This document shows, one piece after another, positions 36,939 through 46,940 of a stretch of DNA of 64,000 nt (the first letter of the stretch is position 1; every line of letters begins with the position of its first letter). Below the pieces are notes generated by a model. The model did not search any database and was not told the origin of the DNA. It saw only the letters and a list, made by a program, of their open reading frames with translations. The position numbers were made by a program, and so were the translations under genes. Source of the stretch: Bosea sp. 29B (lineage in GTDB: Bacteria; Pseudomonadota; Alphaproteobacteria; Rhizobiales; Beijerinckiaceae); assembly GCF_902506165.1 (NCBI RefSeq), contig NZ_LR733817.1, positions 5,175,625-5,239,624 of the forward strand. The letters are read 5' to 3'.

Positions 36939-37067
36939 GCCAAATCATTGCATTCTTGCAATTTATGATTGGATGAGAACCGTCTTTATGGCGCAGGCGC
37001 AAGGACTATCTTGGTGGGCAACGCAAGCGCTTCGTCAGATGAAGCGCGCAACCAAGGGGTCCGTATC

Positions 37068-38018
37068 ATGCAGCTCACCGGCATCCACCACGTCACCGCC
37101 ATCACCGCCCAGGCCGCGCAGAACCGGCGCTTCTATGTCGAGACGCTCGGCCTGCGCCTGGTCAAGAAGACGGTGAACCAGGACGACACGTCTGCCTATC
37201 ACCTGTTCTACGCCGACGGCGCCGGCTCGCCCGGAACCGACCTGACCTTCTTCGACTGGCCAACGTCTCCTGCCCGGCGCGGTACCAACTCGATTACCCG
37301 GACCTCGCTCAGGGTCGCGAGCGAAGCTTCGCTCGACTTCTGGCGCGAGCGGCTGACGGCGGCGGGCGTCGCGGTCTCCGACACGCGCCTGCTCAATGGC
37401 CGCGCCATCATCGATTTCGAGGATCCGGAGGGCCAGCGCCTGACGTTCGTCGTCGATGGCGGCGCAATCCCCTTCGTCGCCTGGGAGAAGAGCCCGGTTC
37501 CGGCCGAGCATCAGATCCGTGGCCTTGGTCCGGTGACGATCTCGGTGCCGCAGATCGAGCGGACCGAGCTTGTCCTGACCAAGCTGCTCGGGCTGGAGCG
37601 GATCGCGGACTATCGCGATGCAGCCCACGGCACCGGCGACATCCATGTCTTCCGGATCGGCGAGGGCGGCCCGGCGGCCGAGCTCAACGTCGCGGTCGAG
37701 CCCGGTCTTGCTCCGGCCCGCGAAGGCGCCGGGGGCGTCCATCACCTGGCTCTGCGGACGCCGAACTTCGGGGAGTACGACGCCTGGGTCGAGCGGCTGC
37801 GTGCCTCCGGCTATCCCAATAGCGGGCCGGTCGATCGCTTCTATTTCCGCTCGCTCTATCTGCGTGAGCCGAATGGGGTGCTGATCGAGATCGCCAGCGA
37901 CGGGCCAGGCTTCGCCACCGATGAGCCCTTCGAGACCATGGGCGAGGGGCTTTCGCTGCCGCCTTTCCTGGAGTCGAAGCGGGCGGCGATCGAGGCAGGC
38001 CTGAAGCCTCTGGTCTGA
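37068..38018 (+). CDS. VOC-family ring-cleaving dioxygenase (MhqO-like)
   Basis: Extradiol-dioxygenase-like protein of 316 residues with two tandem vicinal-oxygen-chelate domains. Likely metal ligands are a His in GIHHVTAI near the N-terminus, a His in GGVHHLALR near residue 225 and the Glu in GVLIEIASD near residue 275. The pattern matches the MhqO/PcpA-like family that cleaves hydroquinones or acts on quinone stress. The ATG at 37068 was chosen because MQLTGIHHVTAI is the usual N-terminus; 99 nt of open frame upstream is non-homologous in style. It is 130 nt after the exported protein and not clearly part of the aminobenzoate operon. Confidence 0.88.
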   Translation: MQLTGIHHVTAITAQAAQNRRFYVETLGLRLVKKTVNQDDTSAYHLFYADGAGSPGTDLTFFDWPTSPARRGTNSITRTSLRVASEASLDFWRERLTAAGVAVSDTRLLNGRAIIDFEDPEGQRLTFVVDGGAIPFVAWEKSPVPAEHQIRGLGPVTISVPQIERTELVLTKLLGLERIADYRDAAHGTGDIHVFRIGEGGPAAELNVAVEPGLAPAREGAGGVHHLALRTPNFGEYDAWVERLRASGYPNSGPVDRFYFRSLYLREPNGVLIEIASDGPGFATDEPFETMGEGLSLPPFLESKRAAIEAGLKPLV

Positions 38019-38038
38019 GGAAATTCGGGCTATCGAAA

Positions 38039-38067
38039 CGCGCTGCGGCCATGCCGGCCGCAGCGCG
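38039..38067 (+). terminator. Perfect GC-rich hairpin after the VOC gene
   Basis: A 12-bp perfect stem (CGCGCTGCGGCC / GGCCGCAGCGCG) with a 5-nt loop starts 21 nt after the stop codon. No T-run follows directly, so it may be a Rho-assisted or L-shaped terminator. The rest of the 244-nt spacer to 38263 shows no gene. Confidence 0.5.
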
Positions 38068-38262
38068 AACGGCATTTCGTAAAACTGTTTCGATTCATCG
38101 GGAATTAACCAGGTTCGCGCTCAATGCGGAGACGAGGTTGGGGCCTCCCGAGACTGACGAACAGGCCGCTGCGGTCTGCCCGGCGCAATCGAGCGCGATG
38201 GCGAGACGAGTAGGGCGCTGCGCCTCAGTGGGAAGCCTGCACGGTGTCCCGAGGCGTTGCGT

Positions 38263-39384
38263 ATGCGTAGCTCGAACAAGTTTGCCGGTTATTCCTATAG
38301 CCTGAAGCGCCGGCGCGGCAGCCCCTTCGTCCGGCTTGGCGTCCTCGTGGCCGTTGCCGCCAGCGCAATGGCGGGAGCGTCGGTCTGGTCTGGCAGGCAG
38401 GCCGAGCAGGCCACGGCGACATTGCCGCCGGCCCAGAAGCACGCACTGGCGCACCCGATCCCTGCCCACGGCGCAACACCGCTGCTCCGTCCCGGCTACG
38501 TCGTTGGCTATGTCGCACAGTCGCTCGCCGAGAGCGCGCCGCTCTCCGGTCGCTTCCAGTCGGCGCCGCAGGCCGTCGTGTTCGATCCGGAAACCACCGG
38601 CTCGATCGCGCCGTCCGAACCTGTCGCTCCGAGCGTGGCGACGACCACGATCGCTGTCCAGCCCGCGGCCGAAGCACCGCGGATCGCCCTGATCGCGCCG
38701 CGGCCTGTGCCGCGTCCGTCCGACCTCAAGCTGCCGACGCCGCCCGAGCCGCGTGTTGCGGTCCGTGCGACCACGCGCCAGGGCAAGGACGTCGTCGCCA
38801 AGGCCGAGCCTGCTCCCGACAATCGCTCCTTCTTCGAGAAGCTCTTCGGCGTGAATGCCAATGCGCCGCAGAGCTCCGGCGAACGTCTCGCCTATGCCGC
38901 GCCGCAGGACGACATCACCCAGCGCAGCGGCCGCGGCAGTGGCCTCACTGTCGCCCCGGCGCCCATGCCTGTGCCCATGTCGTCGGCGACGCCGGCTGCC
39001 AGCGGCAAGACCGCGGTCTACGACATCAGCGCCCGCGTGGTTCATCTGCCCAATGGCGAGCGGCTGGAGGCCAATTCCGGCCTCGGCGAGATGATGAACG
39101 ACCTGCGCTTCGTCCATGTCCGGATGAAGGGACCGACGCCGCCGCATGTCTATAATCTGACCGAACGCGAGGCTCTGTTCCACGGCGTACGCGCGATCCG
39201 CATGCATCCGGTCGGCGGCAGCGGCAAGATCTTCGGCCGCGCCGGCTTGCTCGTGCACAACTACCTGCTCGGCCCGCGTGGCGATTCGAATGGCTGTGTC
39301 TCGGTCAAGGACTACGACCGCTTCCTGCAGGCCTTCCTGCGCGGCGAGATCAAGCAGCTCGTCGTCGTGGGCGGGCGGAGCTGA
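38263..39384 (+). CDS. DUF2778 / Tlde1-domain protein, predicted L,D-transpeptidase-like
   Basis: Protein of 373 residues: a basic cytoplasmic start, one TM or uncleaved signal (about 24-42), a long Pro/Ala-rich periplasmic stretch, and a C-terminal DUF2778 domain from about residue 250. The L,D-transpeptidase-like catalytic set is visible: H332 in VHNYLLG, and S342-x-G344-C345 in DSNGCVSV. DUF2778 includes the T6SS effector Tlde1, but membrane-anchored forms are also common in Hyphomicrobiales and may be housekeeping cell-wall enzymes. The ATG at 38263 has GAGG 8 nt upstream. No immunity-type gene is evident beside it. Confidence 0.85.
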   Translation: MRSSNKFAGYSYSLKRRRGSPFVRLGVLVAVAASAMAGASVWSGRQAEQATATLPPAQKHALAHPIPAHGATPLLRPGYVVGYVAQSLAESAPLSGRFQSAPQAVVFDPETTGSIAPSEPVAPSVATTTIAVQPAAEAPRIALIAPRPVPRPSDLKLPTPPEPRVAVRATTRQGKDVVAKAEPAPDNRSFFEKLFGVNANAPQSSGERLAYAAPQDDITQRSGRGSGLTVAPAPMPVPMSSATPAASGKTAVYDISARVVHLPNGERLEANSGLGEMMNDLRFVHVRMKGPTPPHVYNLTEREALFHGVRAIRMHPVGGSGKIFGRAGLLVHNYLLGPRGDSNGCVSVKDYDRFLQAFLRGEIKQLVVVGGRS

Positions 39385-39435
39385 AGCGCCGCCGCCTGCC
39401 TTGCGCCGTCGGGGCCCGGCTGCTCTGATCGGCGG

Positions 39436-39711
39436 ATGACGAGACCGGCCAATCTTGTGACATGCCTGCTGGCGCTTGCCGCGCTGGCGCTCCCTCTGGC
39501 GGTGGCCGCTCCGGCCGCCGCCGAAGTGCGTTTCGGCAACAATGTCCGCATCGGCGGGCACGATGCCTCGAACCAGCGCTTCGATCGCCGGAACCGCGGC
39601 GTCTACCACATCTACGAAGGACGGCCGCGCAATCCCGGTTGCTCCTGGCATTCGGATGGCAGGAGCGGGCGGGTCAAGATCTGCCATCTGCAGCGCATCA
39701 GGCGGCGCTGA
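39436..39711 (+). CDS. Small predicted exported protein, unknown function
   Basis: Protein of 91 residues with a clear signal peptide (about 1-29, ending AAPAAAE) and a basic mature part of about 62 residues rich in Arg, Gly and Asn (VRFGNNVRIGGHDASNQRFD). Two cysteines (NPGCSWH and VKICHL) may form a disulfide. It begins 51 nt after the DUF2778 gene on the same strand and could be co-transcribed. An immunity role was considered, but there is no supporting motif. Confidence 0.7.
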   Translation: MTRPANLVTCLLALAALALPLAVAAPAAAEVRFGNNVRIGGHDASNQRFDRRNRGVYHIYEGRPRNPGCSWHSDGRSGRVKICHLQRIRRR

Positions 39712-39717
39712 CGAACG

Positions 39718-39745
39718 AAAAAGGGGCCAGCGTGCAGCTGGCCCC
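39718..39745 (-). terminator. Intrinsic terminator for the minus-strand chemoreceptor
   Basis: Stem GGGGCCAG / CTGGCCCC (8 bp, 7-nt loop). Read on the minus strand it is followed directly by TTTTT, a classic Rho-independent terminator. It lies about 70 nt past the chemoreceptor stop codon. Confidence 0.85.
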
Positions 39746-39815
39746 GACCATGCCCCGGTTCAAGAAAGCGCGCGGGGGCCCGCAGTTGCCGCGGCCCCAC
39801 GCCGAATGGTCTGTT

Positions 39816-41903
39816 TCAGAACTCTTCCCAGCCCGCGTCGCCGCCACGGGCATTGACGACCTTGCGGGCAGGGGCCGGCATGAGAGCAGGCGCTGCACGG
39901 TCGCGGCGCGGTGCCGGCTTGTGCTGGGCAAAGGCGGCTTCCGCACGCTGCTGCAGCCGTCCGGGCTCGGAAGCGCTGGCCGATACGAGCGCAGCCGACT
40001 GTTGCGAGGCGGCGCCGGCGCTCTCATTGGTCCGGAAGCCGGAGACCAGGGCGTTGAGCTCGCCGATCTTGCTCGACAGCGCACCGGCCGAGGCGGCGCT
40101 CTGTTCGGCGAGCGCAGCATTGGCCTGGGTCATCTCGTCCATATGGGCGACGGTCTGGCTCATCTCCTCGATGCCGTTGGCCTGTTCGCTCGAGGCGGCA
40201 GCGACCTCGGAGACCGTCGCCTGGACGCTCTGCGAGGCGGAGACGATGCGGGTCAGTGCATCACCGGCCTGGCGAACCAGCTTCACACCTGCTTCGACCT
40301 CGGTGTTCGAAGAGGAGATCAGGCCGGTGATGTCCTTGGCGGCCTCGCCCGAGCGCTGGGCGAGCGTGCGGACTTCCGAAGCGACGACCGCAAAGCCCTT
40401 GCCGGCATCGCCGGCCCGCGCCGCTTCCACCGCCGCATTGAGCGCGAGCAGATTCGTCTGGAAGGCGATGTCGTCGATCACGCGGGTAATGTCGGAGATT
40501 TTCTTCGAGGCCTGCTCGATGCGCTCCATTGCCGAGACCGCGTCGGTGACGATGGTGCCGCCGGCCTGTGCGACCTGCATCGCTTCGCCGGCCTGGCGGA
40601 CCGCCTGCTGGGCGGCCTGGGCCGCGGCCTTGACCGAGGCAGCCAGCTCTTCGGTGGTCGCGGCGCTCTCCTCCAGCGAGGAGGCCTGCTCCTCGGTCCG
40701 CTTGGAGAGATCGTCCGCTCCCATATTGATCTCGCGCGCCGACAGGCCGACATCCGCCGACATGGTCTGGATCGTGCTGACGGTCGCCGACAGTCGCGAC
40801 AGCGTCTCGTTGATCGCATCCTTCAATTCGGCGAAGCGGCCGTGATAGGCCGTCGGCACCTGATGGGTCAGGTCGCCGGCAGCAAGCGCCTGCAGCACCG
40901 CGACGAACTCCGTGGTGGCGCTGTCGACCACCGCATTGATCTCGTTGATCCCGGCGACCAGCTTCTGCATCTGCTCGTCGCCATGATCGATCTGGAGCCG
41001 GGCCGAGAAATCGCCGGCAGCCGCTGCCGCGACGACCTCGCCGACATCCGACACCACCGAGGCCATCGCATCGGCCGAGCGGATCCGGGCGGCGGAGGCG
41101 GCGCGCTCCTGCTCCTGCAGCAGCGCGACCTGCTCGGTGCTCTGGCGCAGCACCGAGACTGCCCGGGCCATCTCGCCGATCTCGTCGCGGCGCTTGGTAT
41201 GCGGCACCTCGATCTGGGTCTCGCCGGCCGTCAGGCGGCTCATCGTGCCGCCGAGGTCGACAAGAGGGCGGATGATCGAGCGCCGCGAGAAGACCAGCGC
41301 GCCGAAGATCGCGCCGCCGAGCACCACGATCAGCGCGACGGGCAGCCAGGTCCGCACCTGCTCCGAAAAGGCGCTCGAGGCTGCATCGACCTCGTTGGCG
41401 AGCGTCTCGTTGAAGCTGCTCAGTGAAGTGATCTCTTCCTGCAGCGTCGCGCGGTTTTTCTTGCTGGCGTCGCTGTTGCCCCAGGCTTCCGCCGCCCGGG
41501 CCGAGATTTCGCGGACCATGCGCGTCGTCTCGAGCCTGATGGCGACGAATTCAGTGATCAGCGCGCTGATCTTCTCCATGCGCTCGCGCTCGGCCGGCGG
41601 GATGAGCTTGGCGAGATCCTTGCGACGTTCCTCGACCCTGGCGAGGCCGCCCTCGACCGTCGTCGCGGCGATGCCGGCGAAATGCGGGTTGCGAGCGGTG
41701 TAGACGAGATAGGAATCGGCGACGACCAGGTTGACCGCGGCATTGAGCCTTTCGGCGGCGAGGGCGATGTGGTTCTGCTGCGACGAACGGTCGTTCATCG
41801 TGTCGATGCGGGTCATCGCTAGCAAGGCGCAGCCGAGTGCAACCAAGGCGCCGGCCGCGACGATCGCGATCAGCCCCAGAATCTGGGTCCTGATGGATTT
41901 CAT
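39816..41903 (-). CDS. Methyl-accepting chemotaxis protein with helical sensor domain
   Basis: Chemoreceptor of 695 residues. TM1 is at about 9-31 and a mostly helical periplasmic domain of about 165 residues (four-helix-bundle style, [18 protein letters not shown]) follows. TM2 is at about 193-215. A HAMP domain is followed by a second HAMP-like module ([17 protein letters not shown], then [11 protein letters not shown]). The signalling domain has [21 protein letters not shown] and [12 protein letters not shown] at the tip. The protein ends GGDAGWEEF, an acidic aromatic tail that resembles a CheR/CheB tethering pentapeptide (WEEF). The ATG giving [10 protein letters not shown] was chosen over an upstream in-frame codon. 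Confidence 0.94.
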   Translation of the reverse strand: MKSIRTQILGLIAIVAAGALVALGCALLAMTRIDTMNDRSSQQNHIALAAERLNAAVNLVVADSYLVYTARNPHFAGIAATTVEGGLARVEERRKDLAKLIPPAERERMEKISALITEFVAIRLETTRMVREISARAAEAWGNSDASKKNRATLQEEITSLSSFNETLANEVDAASSAFSEQVRTWLPVALIVVLGGAIFGALVFSRRSIIRPLVDLGGTMSRLTAGETQIEVPHTKRRDEIGEMARAVSVLRQSTEQVALLQEQERAASAARIRSADAMASVVSDVGEVVAAAAAGDFSARLQIDHGDEQMQKLVAGINEINAVVDSATTEFVAVLQALAAGDLTHQVPTAYHGRFAELKDAINETLSRLSATVSTIQTMSADVGLSAREINMGADDLSKRTEEQASSLEESAATTEELAASVKAAAQAAQQAVRQAGEAMQVAQAGGTIVTDAVSAMERIEQASKKISDITRVIDDIAFQTNLLALNAAVEAARAGDAGKGFAVVASEVRTLAQRSGEAAKDITGLISSSNTEVEAGVKLVRQAGDALTRIVSASQSVQATVSEVAAASSEQANGIEEMSQTVAHMDEMTQANAALAEQSAASAGALSSKIGELNALVSGFRTNESAGAASQQSAALVSASASEPGRLQQRAEAAFAQHKPAPRRDRAAPALMPAPARKVVNARGGDAGWEEF

Positions 41904-41987
41904 GATGTCCCCTCGCAGGCCGCTAGTTCGGTTGCGGCGCCGCAGGGTACGCGGAGGCATTGAATCCGGAGTTAACCGTGTCTGGCT

Positions 41988-44648
41988 TCAGCCCTCGGCG
42001 GCGCCGGCTTTCTTGGCCTTGGCGCTCTTGGCCTTCGCCGGTGCCTTCTTGGCAGCCGCTGGCTTCTTAGCAGCCACGGGCTTCTTGACCGGCGCCTTCG
42101 TCTTGCTTTTGGTGCCACCGCCGGCTGCCGCCTTGGCGTTGACCAGTTCGATCGCTTGCTCGGTGGTGATGCTCTCCTGCGCCATCGTTTTCGGCAGAGT
42201 GGCGTAGACCTTGCCCCAGGCGACATAGGGCCCGTAGCGGCCGGCCCTGACCTCCATCTTGCCGCCCTGCGGATGCTCGCCGAGCTCACGTCCCGGTGTC
42301 GCCGCGGCATTGCCGAAGCGGCGGCCACCCGCGCCGCTCTCCTTGGCGACGATCAGGTCGATGGCGCGGTTGGCGCCGATCTCGAGGATGTCGTCTTCCT
42401 TGTCGATATTGGCGTAGGTCTTGCCGTGCTGGACGTAAGGTCCGTATCGGCCGATGCCGGCGAGGATCGGCTCGCCACTGGTCGGATGCTTCGCGACCTC
42501 GCGCGGCAGCGAGAGCAAGGCGAGCGCCTTCTCCAGCGTCAGCGAGCCGACGGTCTGGCCCTTGGGCAGGCTTGAGCGCTTCGGCTTCTCGCCGTCGCCA
42601 AGCTGGATATAGGGGCCGAAGCGACCGTCTCGCGCAGTGACTTCGAGATCGGTGACCGGATCCTTGCCGAGGATGCGGACGCCATTGACGGCCTGCCCGC
42701 CTTCGGCAGACGCCTCGCCATCAGCGGCGGACACCGTGAGCGGGCGGGTGAATCGGCATTCGGGATAGTTCGAGCAGCCGACGAAGGCGCCGAACTTGCC
42801 GAGCTTGAGCGAGAGCGTGCCGGTGCCGCAGACCTGGCAGCTGCGCGGGTCGCCGCCATCGGCACGCTGCGGGAAGACGTGCTGACCCAGGATACCGTTC
42901 AGCGCCTCGAGCACGTCGCCGACGCGCAGCTCCTTGGTCTCGCCGATCGACTTGGTGAATTCGTCCCAGAACTCGCGCAGCAGGACCTTCCAGTCGACAT
43001 CGCCGCTGGAGACCAGATCGAGCTTCTCCTCCAGGCTCGCCGTGAAGTCGAACTCGACATAACGCTTGAAGAAGCTCTCCAGGAACGCCGTGACCAGCAT
43101 GCCTTTGTCCTCGGGTACGAGGCGCTTCTTCTCGATCCGGACATATTCGCGGTCGCGCAGCGTCGCCAGCGTCGCGGCATAGGTGGAAGGGCGCCCGATC
43201 CCGAGCTCTTCCATGCGCTTGACCAGGCTCGCTTCCGAGAAGCGCGGCGGCGGTTCGGTGAAATGCTGGTCGGCGGCGATGGCGCGCTTCTCCAGCGGAT
43301 CGCCGGCCTTCATCGGGGGCAGCTTCTTGGAGTCCTCGTCTTCCTCGTCGTCGCGGCTCTCCTGATAGAGCGTCAGGAAGCCGTCGAAGAGCACGACCTG
43401 ACCGGTCGCGCGCAGTTCGAGCGCGCGGGCGCCGACTTGGGCGGCGATGTCGACCGTGGTGCGCTCCATCGAGGCCGATTCCATCTGGCTGGCGATGGTG
43501 CGCTTCCAGATCAGCTCGTAGAGCTTGGCCTGCTCCGGCTCGAGATGGCGCGAGACCATCGCCGGCAGACGGCCGAGATCGGTCGGGCGGATGGCCTCGT
43601 GCGCTTCCTGCGCGTTCTTGGCCTTGACCGTGTATTTGCGCGGAGCGTCCGGCACGTAGTTGTCGCCGAACTCCTTGCCGATGACCCGCCGCGCCGCCGT
43701 GATCGCCGAGCCGTCCATGTCGACGCCGTCGGTACGCATATAGGTGATCAGGCCGACGGTCTCGCCGCCGATGTCGACGCCCTCATAGAGACGCTGTGCC
43801 ACCTGCATGGTGCGGGCCGGGGCCATGCCGAGCTTGCGCGAGGCCTCCTGCTGCAGCGTCGAGGTCTGGAAAGGCGGCTGGGGGTGGCGCCTGACCGGCT
43901 TGGCCTCGACTTCGGCGACAGAGAATCGCGCGGTCTCCAATGCGGCCTTGAAGGCCGCGGCCTCATCGCCTGTGCCGATGTCGAGCCGCGTGATCTTCTT
44001 GCCGTCGGCGCCGCTGAGGCGCGCGTCGAAGGTGGCGCCGCTGGCGGTCGCGAGCGTCGCGACCAGCGACCAGTATTCGCGTGCCCGGAAGGCCTCGATC
44101 TCGCGCTCGCGGTCGCTGACCAGGCGCAACGCGACCGATTGCACGCGGCCGGCCGAGCGGGCGCCGGGGAGCTTGCGCCAGAGCACCGGCGAGAGGGTGA
44201 AGCCGACGAGATAGTCGAGGGCGCGGCGGGCGAGGTAGGCGTCGACCAGCGCCTGGTCGATCGGGCGCGGATTGGCCAGCGCCTTCTGCACCGCATCCTT
44301 GGTCACGGCGTTGAAGGTGACGCGCTCGACCGGGATGCCCTTGATCGCCCGCTTCTGGTTCAGCGCCTCCAGCACGTGCCAGGAGATCGCCTCGCCCTCG
44401 CGATCCGGGTCGGTTGCGAGAATGACCTTCTCGGCGTTCTTGGCCGCCCGCGCGATCTCGGCGACCTGCTTGGCGCCGCGTCCCTCGGTCTCCCACAGCA
44501 TGGCGAAGTCGTTCTCGGGATCGACCGAGCCGTCCTTCGCGGGGAGATCGCGAATGTGCCCGAACGAGGCGATGACCTCGTAGTCCGGGCCCAGATATTT
44601 GTTGATCGTCTTGGCCTTGGCCGGCGACTCGACGACGAGGAGCTTCAT
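41988..44648 (-). CDS. topA: DNA topoisomerase I (TopA)
   Basis: Type IA topoisomerase that relaxes negative supercoils, 886 residues. The TOPRIM domain is at the N-terminus (MKLLVVESPAKAKTINKYLG, and TDPDREGEAISWH with the acidic triad). The active-site Tyr is in ITYMRTDGVD near residue 303. One C4 zinc-finger repeat is visible (CQVCGTGTLSL, then GCSNYPEC), followed by degenerate topo-C repeats with the KxGRYGPYV pattern (DGRFGPYIQ, IGRYGPYVQ, AGRYGPYVA). The Lys/Ala-rich basic tail (about the last 45 residues) is histone-like. It is transcribed away from panB. Confidence 0.97.
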   Translation of the reverse strand: MKLLVVESPAKAKTINKYLGPDYEVIASFGHIRDLPAKDGSVDPENDFAMLWETEGRGAKQVAEIARAAKNAEKVILATDPDREGEAISWHVLEALNQKRAIKGIPVERVTFNAVTKDAVQKALANPRPIDQALVDAYLARRALDYLVGFTLSPVLWRKLPGARSAGRVQSVALRLVSDREREIEAFRAREYWSLVATLATASGATFDARLSGADGKKITRLDIGTGDEAAAFKAALETARFSVAEVEAKPVRRHPQPPFQTSTLQQEASRKLGMAPARTMQVAQRLYEGVDIGGETVGLITYMRTDGVDMDGSAITAARRVIGKEFGDNYVPDAPRKYTVKAKNAQEAHEAIRPTDLGRLPAMVSRHLEPEQAKLYELIWKRTIASQMESASMERTTVDIAAQVGARALELRATGQVVLFDGFLTLYQESRDDEEDEDSKKLPPMKAGDPLEKRAIAADQHFTEPPPRFSEASLVKRMEELGIGRPSTYAATLATLRDREYVRIEKKRLVPEDKGMLVTAFLESFFKRYVEFDFTASLEEKLDLVSSGDVDWKVLLREFWDEFTKSIGETKELRVGDVLEALNGILGQHVFPQRADGGDPRSCQVCGTGTLSLKLGKFGAFVGCSNYPECRFTRPLTVSAADGEASAEGGQAVNGVRILGKDPVTDLEVTARDGRFGPYIQLGDGEKPKRSSLPKGQTVGSLTLEKALALLSLPREVAKHPTSGEPILAGIGRYGPYVQHGKTYANIDKEDDILEIGANRAIDLIVAKESGAGGRRFGNAAATPGRELGEHPQGGKMEVRAGRYGPYVAWGKVYATLPKTMAQESITTEQAIELVNAKAAAGGGTKSKTKAPVKKPVAAKKPAAAKKAPAKAKSAKAKKAGAAEG

Positions 44649-44860
44649 GACGCTTTCGATCTCATAGGCAAGGGTAAGGCGGGCACTAGCGACCAGCCTC
44701 GCCGAACTTGGCGCGGGGCGCGTTGATAGCGGTTCGGGATTGCGCGCGAAAGTGGTTCACGCGGCCGGTCCTGTCAAACCCGATTCTGCTTTCCGGGGCA
44801 GGGCGGTCAGGCTACGTCAGCAGCCGCCGCCGTTTTGGCGTTTGATATGGAGAGCTTGGC

Positions 44861-45682
44861 ATGTCGTCGCAAAACCGGACAAGTCGGCTGACCTCGCTCG
44901 ATATCCGCGGACGCAAGGGCGGCGAGCCGCTCGTCGCCCTGACCGCCTATACCGCGCCGATGGCGAAGATCGTCGACGAGGTCGCGGACATCGCCCTGGT
45001 CGGCGACTCGCTCGGCATGGTCGTCTACGGCCTCGACAGCACCGTCCCGGTGACGCTGGAGATGATGAGCCTGCACGGCCAGGCCGTGACGCGCTCAACG
45101 ACACGGGCGCTCGTCGTGATCGACATGCCCTTCGGGAGCTATGAGGAAAGCCGCGAACAGGCCTTCCGTAACGCCGCCCGGCTGCTCAAGGAGACTGGCG
45201 CCGGGGCCGTGAAGCTCGAAGGCGGCGCGAGGATGGCCGAGACCGTGCGCTTCCTGGTCGAGCGCGGCGTGCCGGTGATGGGCCATGTCGGCCTGACGCC
45301 GCAGGCGGTCAATACGCTCGGTGGCTACAAGGCGCAGGGTCGCAGCAAGGCCGAGTGGCCGGCCCTCATCGCCGACGCCACGGCGATTGCCGATGCCGGG
45401 GCATTCTCCCTGGTGATCGAGGCGGTGGCCGAGCCGCTGGCGGTAGAGATCACCAAAAAGGTCGCGATTCCAACCATCGGGATCGGCGCCTCGGCTGCCT
45501 GCGACGGGCAGGTCCTCGTTCTCGACGACATGCTGGGCCTTACCGGCCGCGTGCCGAAATTCGTGAAGGCCTATGGCGATCTCGCAGCACAGGCCCGGGC
45601 GGCGGTGCGCGCCTACGCCGCCGAGGTGCACAGCCGCCAGTTCCCCGGTGAAGCACATGTCTACGCGTTGAAAGCGGAGTGA
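44861..45682 (+). CDS. panB: 3-methyl-2-oxobutanoate hydroxymethyltransferase (PanB)
   Basis: Ketopantoate hydroxymethyltransferase of pantothenate biosynthesis; it uses 5,10-methylene-THF and Mg2+. The 273-residue protein has [25 protein letters not shown] (metal-binding Asp), [16 protein letters not shown] and [21 protein letters not shown], all standard for the family. A panC partner is not adjacent. The 212-nt spacer shared with divergent topA holds no other gene. Confidence 0.96.
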   Translation: MSSQNRTSRLTSLDIRGRKGGEPLVALTAYTAPMAKIVDEVADIALVGDSLGMVVYGLDSTVPVTLEMMSLHGQAVTRSTTRALVVIDMPFGSYEESREQAFRNAARLLKETGAGAVKLEGGARMAETVRFLVERGVPVMGHVGLTPQAVNTLGGYKAQGRSKAEWPALIADATAIADAGAFSLVIEAVAEPLAVEITKKVAIPTIGIGASAACDGQVLVLDDMLGLTGRVPKFVKAYGDLAAQARAAVRAYAAEVHSRQFPGEAHVYALKAE

Positions 45683-45747
45683 CTCACTGAAGAACATGCG
45701 CGCTGCCTTGCGCCGGCCACGACTCGCCCCTAAACAGCGGTCTTCAA

Positions 45748-46692
45748 ATGACATCGACCGTACCGCTCTATCCGCACCGGCACCTCCTCGGGATCGAGGG
45801 GCTGTCCCATTTGGATATCGAGGCGCTGCTCGAGCGCGCCGAGACCTATGTCGCGCTCTCGCGCCAGATCGAGAAGAAGACGGCGACGCTGCGCGGCCGC
45901 ACCCAGATCAACCTGTTCTTCGAACCGTCGACACGGACGCAGGCCTCGTTCGAGCTCGCGGGCAAACGTCTGGGCGCCGATGTGATGAACATGTCGGTCA
46001 GCTCCTCCTCGGTGAAGAAGGGCGAGACGCTGATCGACACCGCCGCGACGCTGAACGCGATGCGGCCGGACATCCTGGTCGTGCGTCACCACGCCGCCGG
46101 CGCGGTCAATCTGCTCGCCCGCAAGGTCGACTGCTCGGTCGTCAACGCCGGCGACGGCGCCCATGAGCACCCGACACAGGCGCTGCTCGACGCCCTGACC
46201 ATCCGCCGCAACAAGGGCCGGATCGCCGGGCTGACCGTCGCGATCTGCGGCGACATCGTCCATTCGCGCGTCGCCCGCTCCAACATCATCCTACTCAACG
46301 CCCTTGGCGCCAAGGTCCGCCTGATTGCGCCTTCGACTCTGCTGCCGGCCGGTGTCGAGCGCATGGGCGTCGAGGTCTTCCGCGACATGAAGAAGGGGCT
46401 GGAGGGCGTCGATATCGTCATGATGCTGCGGCTCCAGCTCGAGCGTATGAACGGCGCCTTCGTGCCGTCCTCGAAGGAATATTTCCGCTATTTCGGGCTC
46501 GATCGCGACAAGCTCTCGCTGGCGGCGCCGGACGCGCTCGTCATGCACCCCGGCCCGATGAACCGCGGCGTCGAAATCTCGTCCGAGGTGGCGGACGGCG
46601 CCCAGTCGCTAATCCGTGAGCAGGTCGAGATGGGCGTCGCCGTGCGCATGGCGGTGCTCGATGCGCTTGCGCAGCATCTCCCGAATGGCTGA
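45748..46692 (+). CDS. pyrB: Aspartate carbamoyltransferase catalytic subunit (PyrB)
   Basis: Second step of de novo pyrimidine synthesis: carbamoyl phosphate plus aspartate. The 314-residue protein has the carbamoyl-phosphate loop STRT in [26 protein letters not shown], the [12 protein letters not shown] motif, and [11 protein letters not shown] near the C-terminus. No regulatory subunit gene pyrI is present. The gene is followed after 5 nt by a small membrane-protein gene and then the pyrC homologue, with which it probably forms a PyrB-PyrC' type complex. Confidence 0.97.
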   Translation: MTSTVPLYPHRHLLGIEGLSHLDIEALLERAETYVALSRQIEKKTATLRGRTQINLFFEPSTRTQASFELAGKRLGADVMNMSVSSSSVKKGETLIDTAATLNAMRPDILVVRHHAAGAVNLLARKVDCSVVNAGDGAHEHPTQALLDALTIRRNKGRIAGLTVAICGDIVHSRVARSNIILLNALGAKVRLIAPSTLLPAGVERMGVEVFRDMKKGLEGVDIVMMLRLQLERMNGAFVPSSKEYFRYFGLDRDKLSLAAPDALVMHPGPMNRGVEISSEVADGAQSLIREQVEMGVAVRMAVLDALAQHLPNG

Positions 46693-46697
46693 GCCGG

Positions 46698-46940
46698 ATG
46701 GAGCTCTTCCTCGCCTGGCTGCTGCGACAGATGCGCCGGGCTCGGATTGTCTTCGTCGGACTCTATCTCGTGGTCGTAGCCGGCTTCGTCTATGCCGAGC
46801 CGCGCTCCGCCTGGACCTGGCTGATCGTGCTGCTCGGCGCGCTCCTGTGCATCGGCATCTGGGGACTGGTCGGGTTCTGGCATTATGTCTTCACGCAGCG
46901 CCGCGAGCGCGCAAACGGAGTCGAGCGTAGCGATGGCTGA
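46698..46940 (+). CDS. Small two-TM membrane protein between pyrB and pyrC
   Basis: Predicted membrane protein of 80 residues with two hydrophobic segments (about 16-33, VFVGLYLVVVAGFVYA; about 40-64, WLIVLLGALLCIGIWGLVGFW) and a basic, charged C-terminus. The ATG is 5 nt after the pyrB stop, and its stop overlaps the pyrC start by 8 nt, so it is tightly embedded in the operon. Function unknown; no motif recognised. Confidence 0.72.
   Translation: MELFLAWLLRQMRRARIVFVGLYLVVVAGFVYAEPRSAWTWLIVLLGALLCIGIWGLVGFWHYVFTQRRERANGVERSDG

Noticed and set aside
37068-38018. VOC dioxygenase as part of the aminobenzoate pathway
   Set aside because: It is separated by an exported-protein gene and spacers from the fusion gene, and the CoA route does not need a ring-cleaving dioxygenase.
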